From Imperialibacter roseus (GTDB lineage: Bacteria; Bacteroidota; Bacteroidia; Cytophagales; Cyclobacteriaceae): DNA of 64,000 nucleotides. The notes under the pieces are model-generated. The model made no database searches. It worked only from the letters and a program-made list of their open reading frames with translations, and was not told the origin of the DNA. Positions within the stretch are counted from its first letter, which is position 1. Every line of letters starts with the position of its first letter. The position numbers and the translations under genes were made by a program. This document shows, piece after piece, positions 8,941-16,776 of the stretch. The stretch covers positions 3,634,417-3,698,416 of the forward strand of contig NZ_CP136051.1 of the NCBI RefSeq assembly GCF_032999765.1, written 5' to 3'.

Positions 8941-9066
8941 ACACCATCGTCATCCCGATTGCGAGGAACGAGCGAGGGATCCCCTTGATAGTTGCAGAAG
9001 GCATAACAAGCTCGGCCGTGGGTCATGGGGATCTCTCACTTCGTTTCGAGATGACGGTGTGTTATG
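8941..9066. repeat. CGTCAT-bounded dispersed repeat, copy near 9.0 kb
   Basis: The left part acaccatcgtcatcccgatt and the right part gagatgacggtgtgttat are near-inverted ends. Internal agcgagggatcc and ggggatctctcact match the other copies at 10.1 and 11.2 kb. This occupies the gap 8804-9130, where no gene is seen. Confidence 0.65.
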
Positions 9067-9130
9067 GAAGCTTTAGCTGTTAGGCGGCATGCGTGAAGCT
9101 CGGCCTGAGCACATGCTGTCTTCTCTCAAC

Positions 9131-10000
9131 TCACCGCACCACAAACCCATGCTTCGCCAAAAACCGGTCGGTTCGTTCCATAATTTCCTCGTCGAATAGC
9201 GTCGAATACTTTTCATTGCCCTCACCCAGGTAATGCTTCCTGCCCTCGTAGGTCACCACCTCAAATTCGTTGCCCTGTGCTTCGGTCTCCCGCTTAAACA
9301 TATTGACCGTCCAGAAGTCGACCGTGGTATCATCCAGCCCGTGGAACTCGATGGCGGGAGGCATACCGGGCCTGATGTTGTGCCGGGGCGAAATGGCCCA
9401 GATCATGTGGCGCTTTTCGCCCAGCATAAGGTCGCACCAGGCTTCCATGGTGTTCACCGTGGACGAATAGAGCAACATGAGGGTAGGCCGGGGACTGATG
9501 GCCAGGTTATCGCTGGGCTCGTTGATGGTGTCAGCCAGGGCGGTCATGAGGGTGAGCTGCCCACCCACCGATTGCCCGCCCACGGCGATCATATCGGGGT
9601 TGATGTTGAGTCGCTCTGCATTTTCCCTCACCCACCTCACCGCCGACCTGGCATCCTTCACGCACTCTACCGGGGTAATATTTGGATTTGGCCAACTTTC
9701 GTCGGCATTGATCGACAGCCGGTATTCAAAAGAGAAAGTCACAAAGCCTTTTTCGGCATATCGCCGGCAAGCCCCGTGAAATTCCTTTGGATGACCAAAC
9801 GCCCAGCCTCCTCCGTGGAAAAAAACAATGGCCTGCCGGGGAGACGAACTTGCCCCGGCCGGAGTAAATATGTCCACAGTAAGCGCAGTGGAATCAATAC
9901 GCTTGTATACTTCCTGCGTTGCCGTTACGCCTGCTGACTGGGAATAACCGGTGCCCTGCAGGCACAGCAACAAGAAAATGATGGTCAGTTTTCGGCTCAT
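9131..10000 (-). CDS. Secreted alpha/beta hydrolase (BD-FAE/carboxylesterase-like)
   Basis: The protein is 289 residues from the ATG at 10000 (a TTG two codons upstream is less likely). A signal peptide ends near GYSQ. The oxyanion motif HGGGWAFG is at residues 62-69. The nucleophile elbow GGQSVGG has Ser144. A probable acid lies in FHGLDDTTVDFW and the base is the His in GRKHYLGEG near the C-terminus, so the catalytic triad is complete. The family includes esterases and feruloyl/acetyl esterases acting on short-chain esters of sugars. It is likely periplasmic. Dispersed repeats lie on both sides, so it appears to be a single-gene unit. Confidence 0.88.
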   Translation of the reverse strand: MSRKLTIIFLLLCLQGTGYSQSAGVTATQEVYKRIDSTALTVDIFTPAGASSSPRQAIVFFHGGGWAFGHPKEFHGACRRYAEKGFVTFSFEYRLSINADESWPNPNITPVECVKDARSAVRWVRENAERLNINPDMIAVGGQSVGGQLTLMTALADTINEPSDNLAISPRPTLMLLYSSTVNTMEAWCDLMLGEKRHMIWAISPRHNIRPGMPPAIEFHGLDDTTVDFWTVNMFKRETEAQGNEFEVVTYEGRKHYLGEGNEKYSTLFDEEIMERTDRFLAKHGFVVR

Positions 10001-10120
10001 GAGCAAAGGGGTTAGGTGTTACAATGCCTGGTTGGCTTGCTGTGAATTTACAATTTGTTTGGGTGAAAGTCGATAGCGGATGGTGGCGGGTGGTGCTGAC
10101 CTGGGAACAGCCACCCTCAC

Positions 10121-10303
10121 CATAACAACGTCATCCCGATTGCGAGTCACCCTGAGCTTGTCGAAGGGACGAGCGAGCCGACGTGGAACCCGACGCCGGA
10201 ACGGGATCTCCATGATGATGATAGTGAGCCGTTCTGAAAAACACTGCCAGGTCGGGGGGATTTCTCTCCGCCAGCTGGCGGATCGAAATGACGGCGTGTT
10301 ATC
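10121..10303. repeat. CGTCAT-bounded dispersed repeat, copy near 10.2 kb
   Basis: The left end cataacaacgtcatcccgat and the right end gaaatgacggcgtgttat match the ends of the 8941 copy. The interior agcgagccgacgtggaaccc and gacgccggaacgg are shared with the copy at 11244. The right end is included in the first unit of a 165-bp tandem duplication. Confidence 0.65.
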
Positions 10304-10590
10304 GGAGCTTTGGCGGTAAGGCGGCATGGTTGTGGCAGGCCTGAGCACCGTTAATGATACGAGACACAGTCTCGCACCAGCATTCAGTGCTATTGGCGGG
10401 CCTGGCTACTCGGACTAGCGGGGGATTTCTCTCCGGCAGCTGGCGGATCGAAATGACGGCGTGTTATCGGAGCTTTGGCGGTAAGGCGGCATGGTTATGG
10501 TAGGCCTGAGCACCGTTAATGATACGAGACACAGTCTCGCACCAGCATTCAGTGCTATTGGCGGGCCTGGCTGCTCGGACTAGCGGGGGG
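10255..10590. repeat. 165-bp tandem duplication, two copies
   Basis: Units 10255-10419 and 10420-10584 are nearly identical, sharing atttctctcc, ggcggatcgaaatgacggcg, gagacacagtctcgcacc and cctggct.ctcggactagcg. They differ at only a few bases. The duplication fills most of the 612-bp gap between the esterase start and the lipoprotein gene at 10613. No gene is seen in the gap. Each unit contains a gagacacagtctc hairpin. Confidence 0.85.
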
Positions 10591-10612
10591 TAGCTATCCG
10601 AAGAAGTTGTAA

Positions 10613-11218
10613 ATGGTCAGTTTGAGGTATCTCCTACTATTATGTCTTATCCCACTCCTTATTTCCTGCGACGAAAAAAAGGAAACCGCTGCAAAAACGC
10701 TCCATCAGCAACCTGTAAAAATAACAGCAACACCGGATATTATAGCCGCAAAACAAGCAGCGCAGCCAATCAAATACATCGAAATAAGTGAGCTGGTTAT
10801 TGGCGATGGCTATACCAGTCACTCTAGCTTGGAAGAATTTAATCAGAAGTTCAGACACATTGATTCTACCCGCTACTTTATCGACGAAATGAATGACGGA
10901 GACACCATTACCATGCTCTATGTAAATGGAGGAAGGTTCACTTATTTCGATTCACTGGTTTACTTTGATTTTCTCGATCTCGACAAGATAGACGTAACCT
11001 ATCAGGGCTTAACCTTGAACTCAATTCATGTCGACTCTCTTAGAAAGATAGAGGGTATATCATTTGGCGATTTGGAGACGTCCCTTGATGCTGCCAATAA
11101 TGAAATCACACGATCCTGGTTCAGCATCCATCGAGACAAATCTACCAGCGAACAAATCATTCTCGTATTCATCGATGATCGCCTTCGGCAAATACGGTAC
11201 TTTAACGGAAATGACTGA
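10613..11218 (+). CDS. Hypothetical lipoprotein
   Basis: The protein is 201 residues. The signal sequence ends in LLISC, so Cys19 should be lipidated, followed by DEKKE. The mature part has alternating strand-like segments with several aspartates (YISELVIGDGY type, DFLDLDKIDVTYQG, SFGDLETSLDAANNEI). No known domain was recognised. It is flanked on both sides by dispersed repeats and has no operon partner. It is real because of its clean lipobox and coherent composition; the function is unknown. Confidence 0.7.
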   Translation: MVSLRYLLLLCLIPLLISCDEKKETAAKTLHQQPVKITATPDIIAAKQAAQPIKYIEISELVIGDGYTSHSSLEEFNQKFRHIDSTRYFIDEMNDGDTITMLYVNGGRFTYFDSLVYFDFLDLDKIDVTYQGLTLNSIHVDSLRKIEGISFGDLETSLDAANNEITRSWFSIHRDKSTSEQIILVFIDDRLRQIRYFNGND

Positions 11219-11243
11219 ATAGCCTGAGCACAGCCACCCTTTC

Positions 11244-11400
11244 CACGCCAACGTCATGTCGATGGCGACAAAGGGGCGAGCCGACTTGGAACCCGACGCC
11301 GGAACGGCATCCCCCGGGTAATGGCAGGAGGTATTATGAGATGGTCTGTAGGTCTGGGGGATCTCTCACTCCGCTCCGCTACATTGCGAAGTGACGGCCT
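11244..11400. repeat. CGTCAT-bounded dispersed repeat, copy near 11.3 kb
   Basis: The left end acgccaacgtcatg, the internal gacttggaacccgacgccgg, gggggatctctcactccgct and the right end gaagtgacggcctggtatgg correspond to the 8941 and 10121 copies. It fills the gap 11219-11509, where no gene is seen. It lies in frame with the following gene, which makes that frame look artificially longer. Confidence 0.6.
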
Positions 11401-11509
11401 GGTATGGAGGCTTTGGTGGTTGGGTGAGTTTTACCCTATCGTCGCCCCCCTTTCGGCAAATAAGAAGCCATTGTGTATATTTATCGATCAGCTATTGTTT
11501 CGACTACCT

Positions 11510-12208
11510 ATGATTGACAAAGTTCACATCAACTCGTTGCCCAACAGCGATTTTTCGAAGTTCATGAATGAAGTGCTGGACATAGCAGCCAAAAATGATC
11601 CGGCCACGCTGAAGGTGCAGAAGCAGGAGGAAAAGCTACGGGCAATCATGGGCCAGGCGGATGAGATGTTTCAAGCCAGGGAGGGGTTTAAGATGGCCGA
11701 AAAGCTGGCTATGCTCGATATGCGCCGTGACAGGGCCATTACCGGCATTATCACCTACGTGAACGCCCTCACCTACCACTTCGATGAGAGCACCGTTCGC
11801 CACGCCGAAAAGCTGCACATGCACTTGGAAGACTACGGCGGCGAGGCCATTGCCCGGGAAAACTACGACAGCGAAACAGCCTCTATCAGGAGCATACTGA
11901 GAGACTGGGAAACCAAGCCTGCATTGAAAGTGGCCGTGACAGCCCTGAAGCTGGAAGACTGGGCCAAGGCCCTGGAGGCCGACAACGACGCCTTTGACGA
12001 GCAGTACCAAACCCGCACCGGCGAAGCCCCTGCGCCGTCGCCCGACGCACTGCGCACCAAGCGCCTGGAAGCAATAACGGCCTACTACGAATTGTGCGAG
12101 CACATTGCAGCCTACCACGTGGTGAAAAAAGGCGCCGAGCCTTTCAGCAAAACCGTGAAAGAGCTCAATGCACTTATTAAGCGATACAACAACCTGCCCT
12201 CACGCTAA
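11510..12208 (+). CDS. DUF6261-like protein
   Basis: The protein is 232 residues from the ATG at 11510 (MIDKVHINSLPNSDFSKFMN). The longer frame upstream runs through a dispersed repeat and is rejected. It is mainly alpha-helical and charged, with no signal peptide or membrane segment. The start (HI..LPNSDFSKFM) and overall size fit the Bacteroidota family DUF6261, which has no assigned function. It is a single gene convergent with the Dabb gene. Helical segments around residues 45-70 (QKQEEKLRAIM, EGFKMAEKLAMLD) could form coiled coils. Confidence 0.7.
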   Translation: MIDKVHINSLPNSDFSKFMNEVLDIAAKNDPATLKVQKQEEKLRAIMGQADEMFQAREGFKMAEKLAMLDMRRDRAITGIITYVNALTYHFDESTVRHAEKLHMHLEDYGGEAIARENYDSETASIRSILRDWETKPALKVAVTALKLEDWAKALEADNDAFDEQYQTRTGEAPAPSPDALRTKRLEAITAYYELCEHIAAYHVVKKGAEPFSKTVKELNALIKRYNNLPSR

Positions 12209-12238
12209 CCGCATGGTTGACCATTGCCACGCACTCCC

Positions 12239-12529
12239 TCAAATGGGCTCGTAGTCGATCTCAAGGAATTTCTCTACATACTTTGCCCAGTAGGTCTGCA
12301 CAAACCTGATATGGTCAGGGTGCTGGTTGTAGCCTTCATACGCCTCCATGTTATCAAACTCCATCGACAGCCCATAGTCAAAGTCGTTCTTCTTCCCTGT
12401 TTGGCGCAACGACTCAAACTTGTGAACCCCCGGCAGGGAGGACAACTTGGCGGCAGCAGCGAGGAATTCTTTCTCTTCAGGCGAGCCTTTGGGGTATTTC
12501 AGTTTTAGCACAACAGTATGGCGTATCAT
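12239..12529 (-). CDS. Dabb (stress-responsive alpha/beta barrel) protein
   Basis: The protein is 96 residues starting MIRHTVVLKLK, with the typical Dabb layout: first strand HTVVLKLKYP, a helix (SPEEKEFLAAAAKLSSLPGV), the central strand DFDYGLSMEFDN and the helical AYEGYNQHPDHIRFVQTYW. Dabb proteins are dimeric ferredoxin-like barrels; some are involved in stress or polyketide cyclisation. The ATG at 12529 is used because the family begins here; an earlier start would add ten unrelated residues. The function in this organism is not known. Confidence 0.88.
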   Translation of the reverse strand: MIRHTVVLKLKYPKGSPEEKEFLAAAAKLSSLPGVHKFESLRQTGKKNDFDYGLSMEFDNMEAYEGYNQHPDHIRFVQTYWAKYVEKFLEIDYEPI

Positions 12530-12698
12530 GGGCGAGAGTTTTTGATGCGTGTAAGTCAAGACAACTATACAGGGGGCAAATTAACGAAACAAACCATCCA
12601 AAATAGACAAACATAGTTCCGGCGACATTGCTCCGCTAGGTAAAATAGGCAACCTTTGCCATCTTTGCTCGTCTATTTTTCCAACTAAACTGTAAACA

Positions 12699-13187
12699 AT
12701 GAGGATTTTACTGGCACTAGCCCTCCTATTTTTAGCTGGCCACTCGCAGGCCCAAACCAAACCCAAAGTGGGTGACCTGGCTCCGGGCTTTCAGCAGGTA
12801 GCCGCCGATGGCAGCATGCTGGAGCTCTCAGGCATCAAAAGTGACCTTATCCTGCTCGACTTCTGGGCCGGCTGGTGCAAACCCTGCCTGCACACTATTG
12901 AAACCATTCTCAATCCGCTTTACAGCAAGTACAGTCGTGAGCAGCTGCAGATTGTGGGTGTGAGCTACGACAAGTCGGCCGACAAATGGGAAAAGTCGAT
13001 GGCCAAGTTCAACGTGCCCTGGCTGCATGTGTACGACGCCGACGACTACGACCTTTACAAAAAGTATGCGATTGAGGTGTTGCCCACCTACTACCTCGTC
13101 GACAGCAAGGGGAAAATTGTGGCGGCTAATGTGCCGTCGGCTGACCTGGCCAAAACGGTAGACGATTATTTTGCGAAGGGGAGGTGA
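12699..13187 (+). CDS. Exported thioredoxin-like protein (TlpA/ResA type)
   Basis: The protein is 162 residues. The signal peptide ends near SQAQT. The redox motif WAGWCKPC places the active cysteines at 60 and 63, and the cis-proline is in EVLPTYYLVD. VGDLAPGF near residues 24-31 is typical of TlpA/AhpC-TSA-type thioredoxins. It likely reduces or isomerises disulfides in envelope proteins. A single WCxxC active site and no further domain make it a minimal TlpA-like protein. TTTG at 12655-12658 and TATTTTTC at 12674-12681 may be its promoter. It is a single gene followed by two short hairpins. Confidence 0.9.
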   Translation: MRILLALALLFLAGHSQAQTKPKVGDLAPGFQQVAADGSMLELSGIKSDLILLDFWAGWCKPCLHTIETILNPLYSKYSREQLQIVGVSYDKSADKWEKSMAKFNVPWLHVYDADDYDLYKKYAIEVLPTYYLVDSKGKIVAANVPSADLAKTVDDYFAKGR

Positions 13188-13196
13188 GGCTTCTGG

Positions 13197-13244
13197 TTCA
13201 AGCGTCTCGCTTGGACCCCCACTGATTCAAGCATCTCGCTTGGA
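13197..13244. repeat. Two small direct-repeat hairpins after the thioredoxin gene
   Basis: ttcaagcgtctcgcttgga (13197-13215) and ttcaagcatctcgcttgga (13226-13244) differ by one base. Each can fold with a caagcg/cgcttg stem around a tct loop. They start 10 bp after the stop at 13187 and may act as a tandem terminator or mRNA stabiliser. Confidence 0.55.
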
Positions 13245-13282
13245 TCCTTAAAATTTCAAATAGCTGACTAAACACACCCGAA

Positions 13283-14401
13283 CTACTGCCTGGCAGCAAC
13301 CTCCTCCTGTTCAACGATTAATTCTTTGTACCATTTGCCCCACTTCTCATTCTTAACAACCAGCGTGAAATAACCGTACGGAAAGTCAATGCACTTAAAG
13401 CCTTTGCAATATTTGGCATTGATTCTTAATTCATGGGTTCCGTTCGAAAGGTGAAGTTCCTTAAAAGGAAGGGAGTAGCTCACCTCATATGTTGTGCCTG
13501 CATACACCGGCTCAATGTATTCCTTCACAAAAAAAACATCCCCGGCATCATCGCCAAAAATATGGTTTTGGTCCCTGAGCTTTTCGTATTTCCCGTTTTT
13601 CTTTTGTTCCACCCATATCAAAAGGTCTCCGCCGTATAGCCCGTCTGCTTGAAAAGCAAAATTTATCGTCGAACCTTTCCCAATATTGCCTACATGAGAA
13701 CCTTCCCTGTTTGGTTCAAAAACACTCACAATTGCACTTTGAATGGTCAATTCGGGAGTGCCTGTAGATTCGCTTTTCTCAGGCGTTGAATTTTCTTTGG
13801 TTCTCGCTTCCAGCCAGCCCTGGGAAACAGCCTCCAGTCTATCTGCTTTGGGCGGATACTTCTCGCTGATATAATTCCGTGCGAATGCTTCCATCGCCTC
13901 CTCTGCTTCCTGACTGGACGCCCCCATTTTATACAACACAGCGCCCGAGAATTTGTCGGCTTCCAGCTCGATGGCATGGTAGCTTCCCGTTCCCAATAGC
14001 GTGTGCCCGTTGAGGTGGTGCCCCATTTCGTGGGCAATAGCCATCACTTTTGACCAGTCGGTCTTGTTGGTTGAATGAATATTGCGGAGCCAGCTTTGGT
14101 TGTAAAAAATGTAGCGATCGGAGCCTGCCAGCACAGCTTCGGCACGGCCAACGTCGGCTGCTTTGCTGGTAAAGTTTGGTGTGAGTGCCGCTTGCGTAAT
14201 TATCCACTCCAGCGCTTTTTCCGATTCCTCTGCATTGTCAAACACCTTGATCTCCTCTCTGTTGGAAGAGCCAGTATTGAAGCGTGTGTCGATGGTAATT
14301 TTCTTTTGTGCCTGCAAATTACCCCCAAACAAAAGGGGCCACAGGGCTACAATAGCAAATGTCCAGCGATAGGTGGTGGGTTGGTTGAGTCGCCTGATCA
14401 T
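13283..14401 (-). CDS. Exported zinc metallopeptidase-like protein (HExxH, M48-like)
   Basis: The protein is 372 residues. The signal peptide ends near LQAQ. The motif AIAHEMGHHLNGH (HExxH at residues 124-128) is followed by ELEADKFSG about 20 residues later, as in M48-type gluzincins where the third zinc ligand is a glutamate. This supports an active zinc peptidase in the periplasm. The C-terminal part (about residues 220-350) has beta-rich segments (DGLYGGDLLIWVEQKKNGK, VSYSLPFKELHLSNGTHELR) that look like an Ig- or carbohydrate-binding-like domain. The substrate is unknown. It is a single gene, convergent with the thioredoxin gene. Confidence 0.8.
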   Translation of the reverse strand: MIRRLNQPTTYRWTFAIVALWPLLFGGNLQAQKKITIDTRFNTGSSNREEIKVFDNAEESEKALEWIITQAALTPNFTSKAADVGRAEAVLAGSDRYIFYNQSWLRNIHSTNKTDWSKVMAIAHEMGHHLNGHTLLGTGSYHAIELEADKFSGAVLYKMGASSQEAEEAMEAFARNYISEKYPPKADRLEAVSQGWLEARTKENSTPEKSESTGTPELTIQSAIVSVFEPNREGSHVGNIGKGSTINFAFQADGLYGGDLLIWVEQKKNGKYEKLRDQNHIFGDDAGDVFFVKEYIEPVYAGTTYEVSYSLPFKELHLSNGTHELRINAKYCKGFKCIDFPYGYFTLVVKNEKWGKWYKELIVEQEEVAARQ

Positions 14402-14657
14402 AAGGCCTTAATATAATAGCTAAGGTACAGGTAAAACTCATCAGTCAGGCTCTTGTCACTTCTACACGGAGCGAAGCTACAAGATTTTTAATTGTATTGA
14501 AAGTGGGGAAGCCGTCTCTGGCACATCGAATCTATCGAAAGGCATCATCGGCTTTCGGCAGTGCGACCTTGGCCCAAATCGTTTTTCTTGCCATTGCTCC
14601 GAACCAGAATTCTACTTTTTGCGTATCTTTCACAGAGCATCCAAAAACAAACCAACT

Positions 14658-15143
14658 ATGAAAAAGCTAGCCCTACTCCTTCTGCTTAGTTCCTTTACTT
14701 TCAAAGCAGAGCTGCCAGAGCTTAATGCTAAAATTATTACTTACCTCGACTCGGTGATGGGCAAAAAGGTAGACAGAGGCGAATGCTGGGATTTGGCGGC
14801 TGGTGCGCTGGCCTACTCCGGTGCCTACTTCGACCGCAGCAGCATGAAAACCGTGACCATCTACGGTCGTGAGTTGAATTACAAGAAAGAGGAGGTGCTA
14901 CCAGGTGACCTGATCCAGTTTGAAAATGTAGAACTCGCCTGGAAAGACGGCAACACCACTTACAAAGAAACCATGGGGCAGCACACCGCTGTAGTGTACA
15001 AGGTAAACGGCCCGCTGAATTATGAGATCGCTCATCAGAACACGGGGCAGTGGGGCAAGAAGGTGGGCGTTAGCAACCTCAACCTAAACAACCTGGCCAA
15101 GGGCAAACTTTGGATCTACAGGCCTATTAAGGAGAAGGGCTGA
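14658..15143 (+). CDS. Secreted protein with possible NlpC/CHAP-like cysteine-proteinase fold
   Basis: The protein is 161 residues from the ATG at 14658, preferred because it opens MKKLALLLLLSSFTF; upstream in-frame codons look non-coding. The mature part has GECWDLAAGALAY with Cys43 at the start of a helix. Later come PGDLIQFENVELAW and MGQHTAVVYKVNG, an order (Cys, then G-D-L, then His at a strand) resembling NlpC/P60, CHAP or BBC1-type folds. It may be a cell-wall or amide hydrolase, but this is inference from motif order. The promoter candidate TATCTTTC lies at about 14623. Confidence 0.65.
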   Translation: MKKLALLLLLSSFTFKAELPELNAKIITYLDSVMGKKVDRGECWDLAAGALAYSGAYFDRSSMKTVTIYGRELNYKKEEVLPGDLIQFENVELAWKDGNTTYKETMGQHTAVVYKVNGPLNYEIAHQNTGQWGKKVGVSNLNLNNLAKGKLWIYRPIKEKG

Positions 15144-15152
15144 TAAGCCCCC

Positions 15153-16460
15153 TCACCTCCCATTCAAATAGTCAATCGCCAAACTGCTGAGGGCTCTTAC
15201 TCCCAACTGTAGCGAAGATTCATCCACATAGTAGGTAGGTGAATGCTGTGACTCGATCTCTTTTCCCGGCGTTCGCACCCCCAGGTAAAAGTACAGCCCT
15301 TTGGCATTTTGCGTCAGAAAGGGAAAATCTTCTGCTCCCATTTCCACGGACGGCGTGATCAGATTGCCTTCGCCGGTTACTTTCAAAAGTGTGGGCGTCA
15401 TTTTTGTCAGTAGTTCAGGGTCGTTGAAAGTTACAGGATTGCTGCCAGAAATGATGACCTCCGCAGTGGCCCCAGAAGCCTCCGCAATGCTCTGGGCTGT
15501 TTGACGGATTCGTCTATGGAAGTCTTCCCGAATGTCGGTATCAAAGGTGCGGATAGTGCCCAGCATGCGCACTTCGTTGGGTATGATATTGCCACGAACA
15601 CCGCCATGTATACTTCCAATGGTCACAAGCGATAATGCCTTTGTCATATCCAGCTGTCGGCTCGGTATTACCTGCAAGCCAACCACAATCTGCGAAGCTA
15701 CAACGATGGGGTCGTTGCCCAGCCAGGGAAACGCACCGTGCGACTGTTTGCCCTTTACGATAATCTCTAATTGATCAGCCCCGGCACACATGCCATATGG
15801 GCGCACCGCCAGGGTGCCGGCATCAAACCGCCCATCGGTATGGAGCGCAAAGACAGCTTCCGGCTGTAGGTTGTTAAAAATGCCTTCCTGTACCATCAGC
15901 TCAGCGCCGCCCTCCTCTCCTGCCGGAGCTCCCTCTTCAGCAGGTTGAAAAATAAAGAGGATTGTACCTTTCAGCTGTTTGCGCATACCGGCCAGCACCT
16001 CCGCCGCACCCATGAGGCAGGCTACATGAGCATCGTGCCCGCAGGCGTGCATCACGCCTACCTCCTGGTCGTTGTAAGTCGTCCGCACTTTCGAAGCAAA
16101 CGGCAGATCCGCCTCCTCCACTACCGGCAAAGCATCCATATCAGCCCTGATAGCAATAACCGGTCCTGGCAGCCCACCTTTCAACACACCCACCACGCCT
16201 GTGTGGGCAATACCGGTCGTCACTTCGATGTCCAGCCTCTCAAGGTGTTTGGCCACAAGCATGGCCGTACGAAACTCCCGGTTGCTGAGTTCAGGGTTTT
16301 CGTGAATATCCTCATACCACGATATCACCTTGGGCTCAATGCTGGCCGTTTTTTGGTTGATCTCATTTTGGAAGTCTTTCTTTCCCTTCTGCCCAAAGGC
16401 ACTTGTGGACAAGACTATCAAAAACAGTAGAGTAATACCCGGGCTTTGCTTACACTGCAT
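15153..16460 (-). CDS. Exported M20-family amidohydrolase (M20D type)
   Basis: The protein is 435 residues from the ATG at 16460; an upstream start lacks a signal-like sequence. The signal peptide ends near SAFGQ. Metal and catalytic motifs are complete: ADMDALPVVEE, MHACGHDAHVA, FQPAEEG and a late His in QHSPTYYVDE. The dimerisation domain lies between. M20D enzymes (hippurate hydrolase, IAA-amino acid hydrolase, N-acyl amino acid amidohydrolases) split N-acyl amino acids. Export to the periplasm is less usual for this family and suggests scavenging of acylated amino acids. It is convergent with the small cysteine-fold protein, with only 9 bp between stops. Confidence 0.92.
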   Translation of the reverse strand: MQCKQSPGITLLFLIVLSTSAFGQKGKKDFQNEINQKTASIEPKVISWYEDIHENPELSNREFRTAMLVAKHLERLDIEVTTGIAHTGVVGVLKGGLPGPVIAIRADMDALPVVEEADLPFASKVRTTYNDQEVGVMHACGHDAHVACLMGAAEVLAGMRKQLKGTILFIFQPAEEGAPAGEEGGAELMVQEGIFNNLQPEAVFALHTDGRFDAGTLAVRPYGMCAGADQLEIIVKGKQSHGAFPWLGNDPIVVASQIVVGLQVIPSRQLDMTKALSLVTIGSIHGGVRGNIIPNEVRMLGTIRTFDTDIREDFHRRIRQTAQSIAEASGATAEVIISGSNPVTFNDPELLTKMTPTLLKVTGEGNLITPSVEMGAEDFPFLTQNAKGLYFYLGVRTPGKEIESQHSPTYYVDESSLQLGVRALSSLAIDYLNGR

Positions 16461-16596
16461 CTTCTTGGTTTTAAGTGAGCTACGAGTGTCAAAGTACAAC
16501 TAAAAGCCAAATTTGCCTAAAGGATCCTAAGCCAGCAGCTATTCTCAATTCAATATTTGCCCGTGCTTTTCGTTATCTTTCACTCAACCTACTAAC

Positions 16597-16701
16597 ATGG
16601 TCCGACTCCTGATTCTTTGTCTATTGGTCTTCTCCTATGTTGATTCAGCGTCACCCAAATTCTTTCCTGTTTTTCAAATAGCCGTTCAAGGAATTGCCTG
16701 A
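16597..16701 (+). CDS. Possible 34-residue secreted peptide or gene remnant
   Basis: An ATG at 16597 opens 34 codons, MVRLLILCLLVFSYVDSAS then a short tail to a TGA at 16699. The N-terminus resembles a signal peptide and a TATCTTTC -7-like box lies about 20 bp upstream. It may be a tiny secreted peptide or the surviving start of a deleted gene. No homology could be assessed. Confidence 0.3.
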   Translation: MVRLLILCLLVFSYVDSASPKFFPVFQIAVQGIA

Positions 16702-16776
16702 AACAAAACGATTCCCGGGACAGGTTGTGTTTCAATTATTATCTATCTTCGGTAGTTGACATCACCTACTTTTACC

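Noticed and set aside
9233-9937. 234-codon plus-strand frame opposite the esterase
   Set aside because: The minus-strand esterase has a full catalytic triad and signal peptide; the antisense frame shows no domain.
11321-11509. 63 extra N-terminal codons for the DUF6261-like protein
   Set aside because: The extension is translated from a dispersed repeat. The protein with family-like sequence starts at the ATG at 11510.
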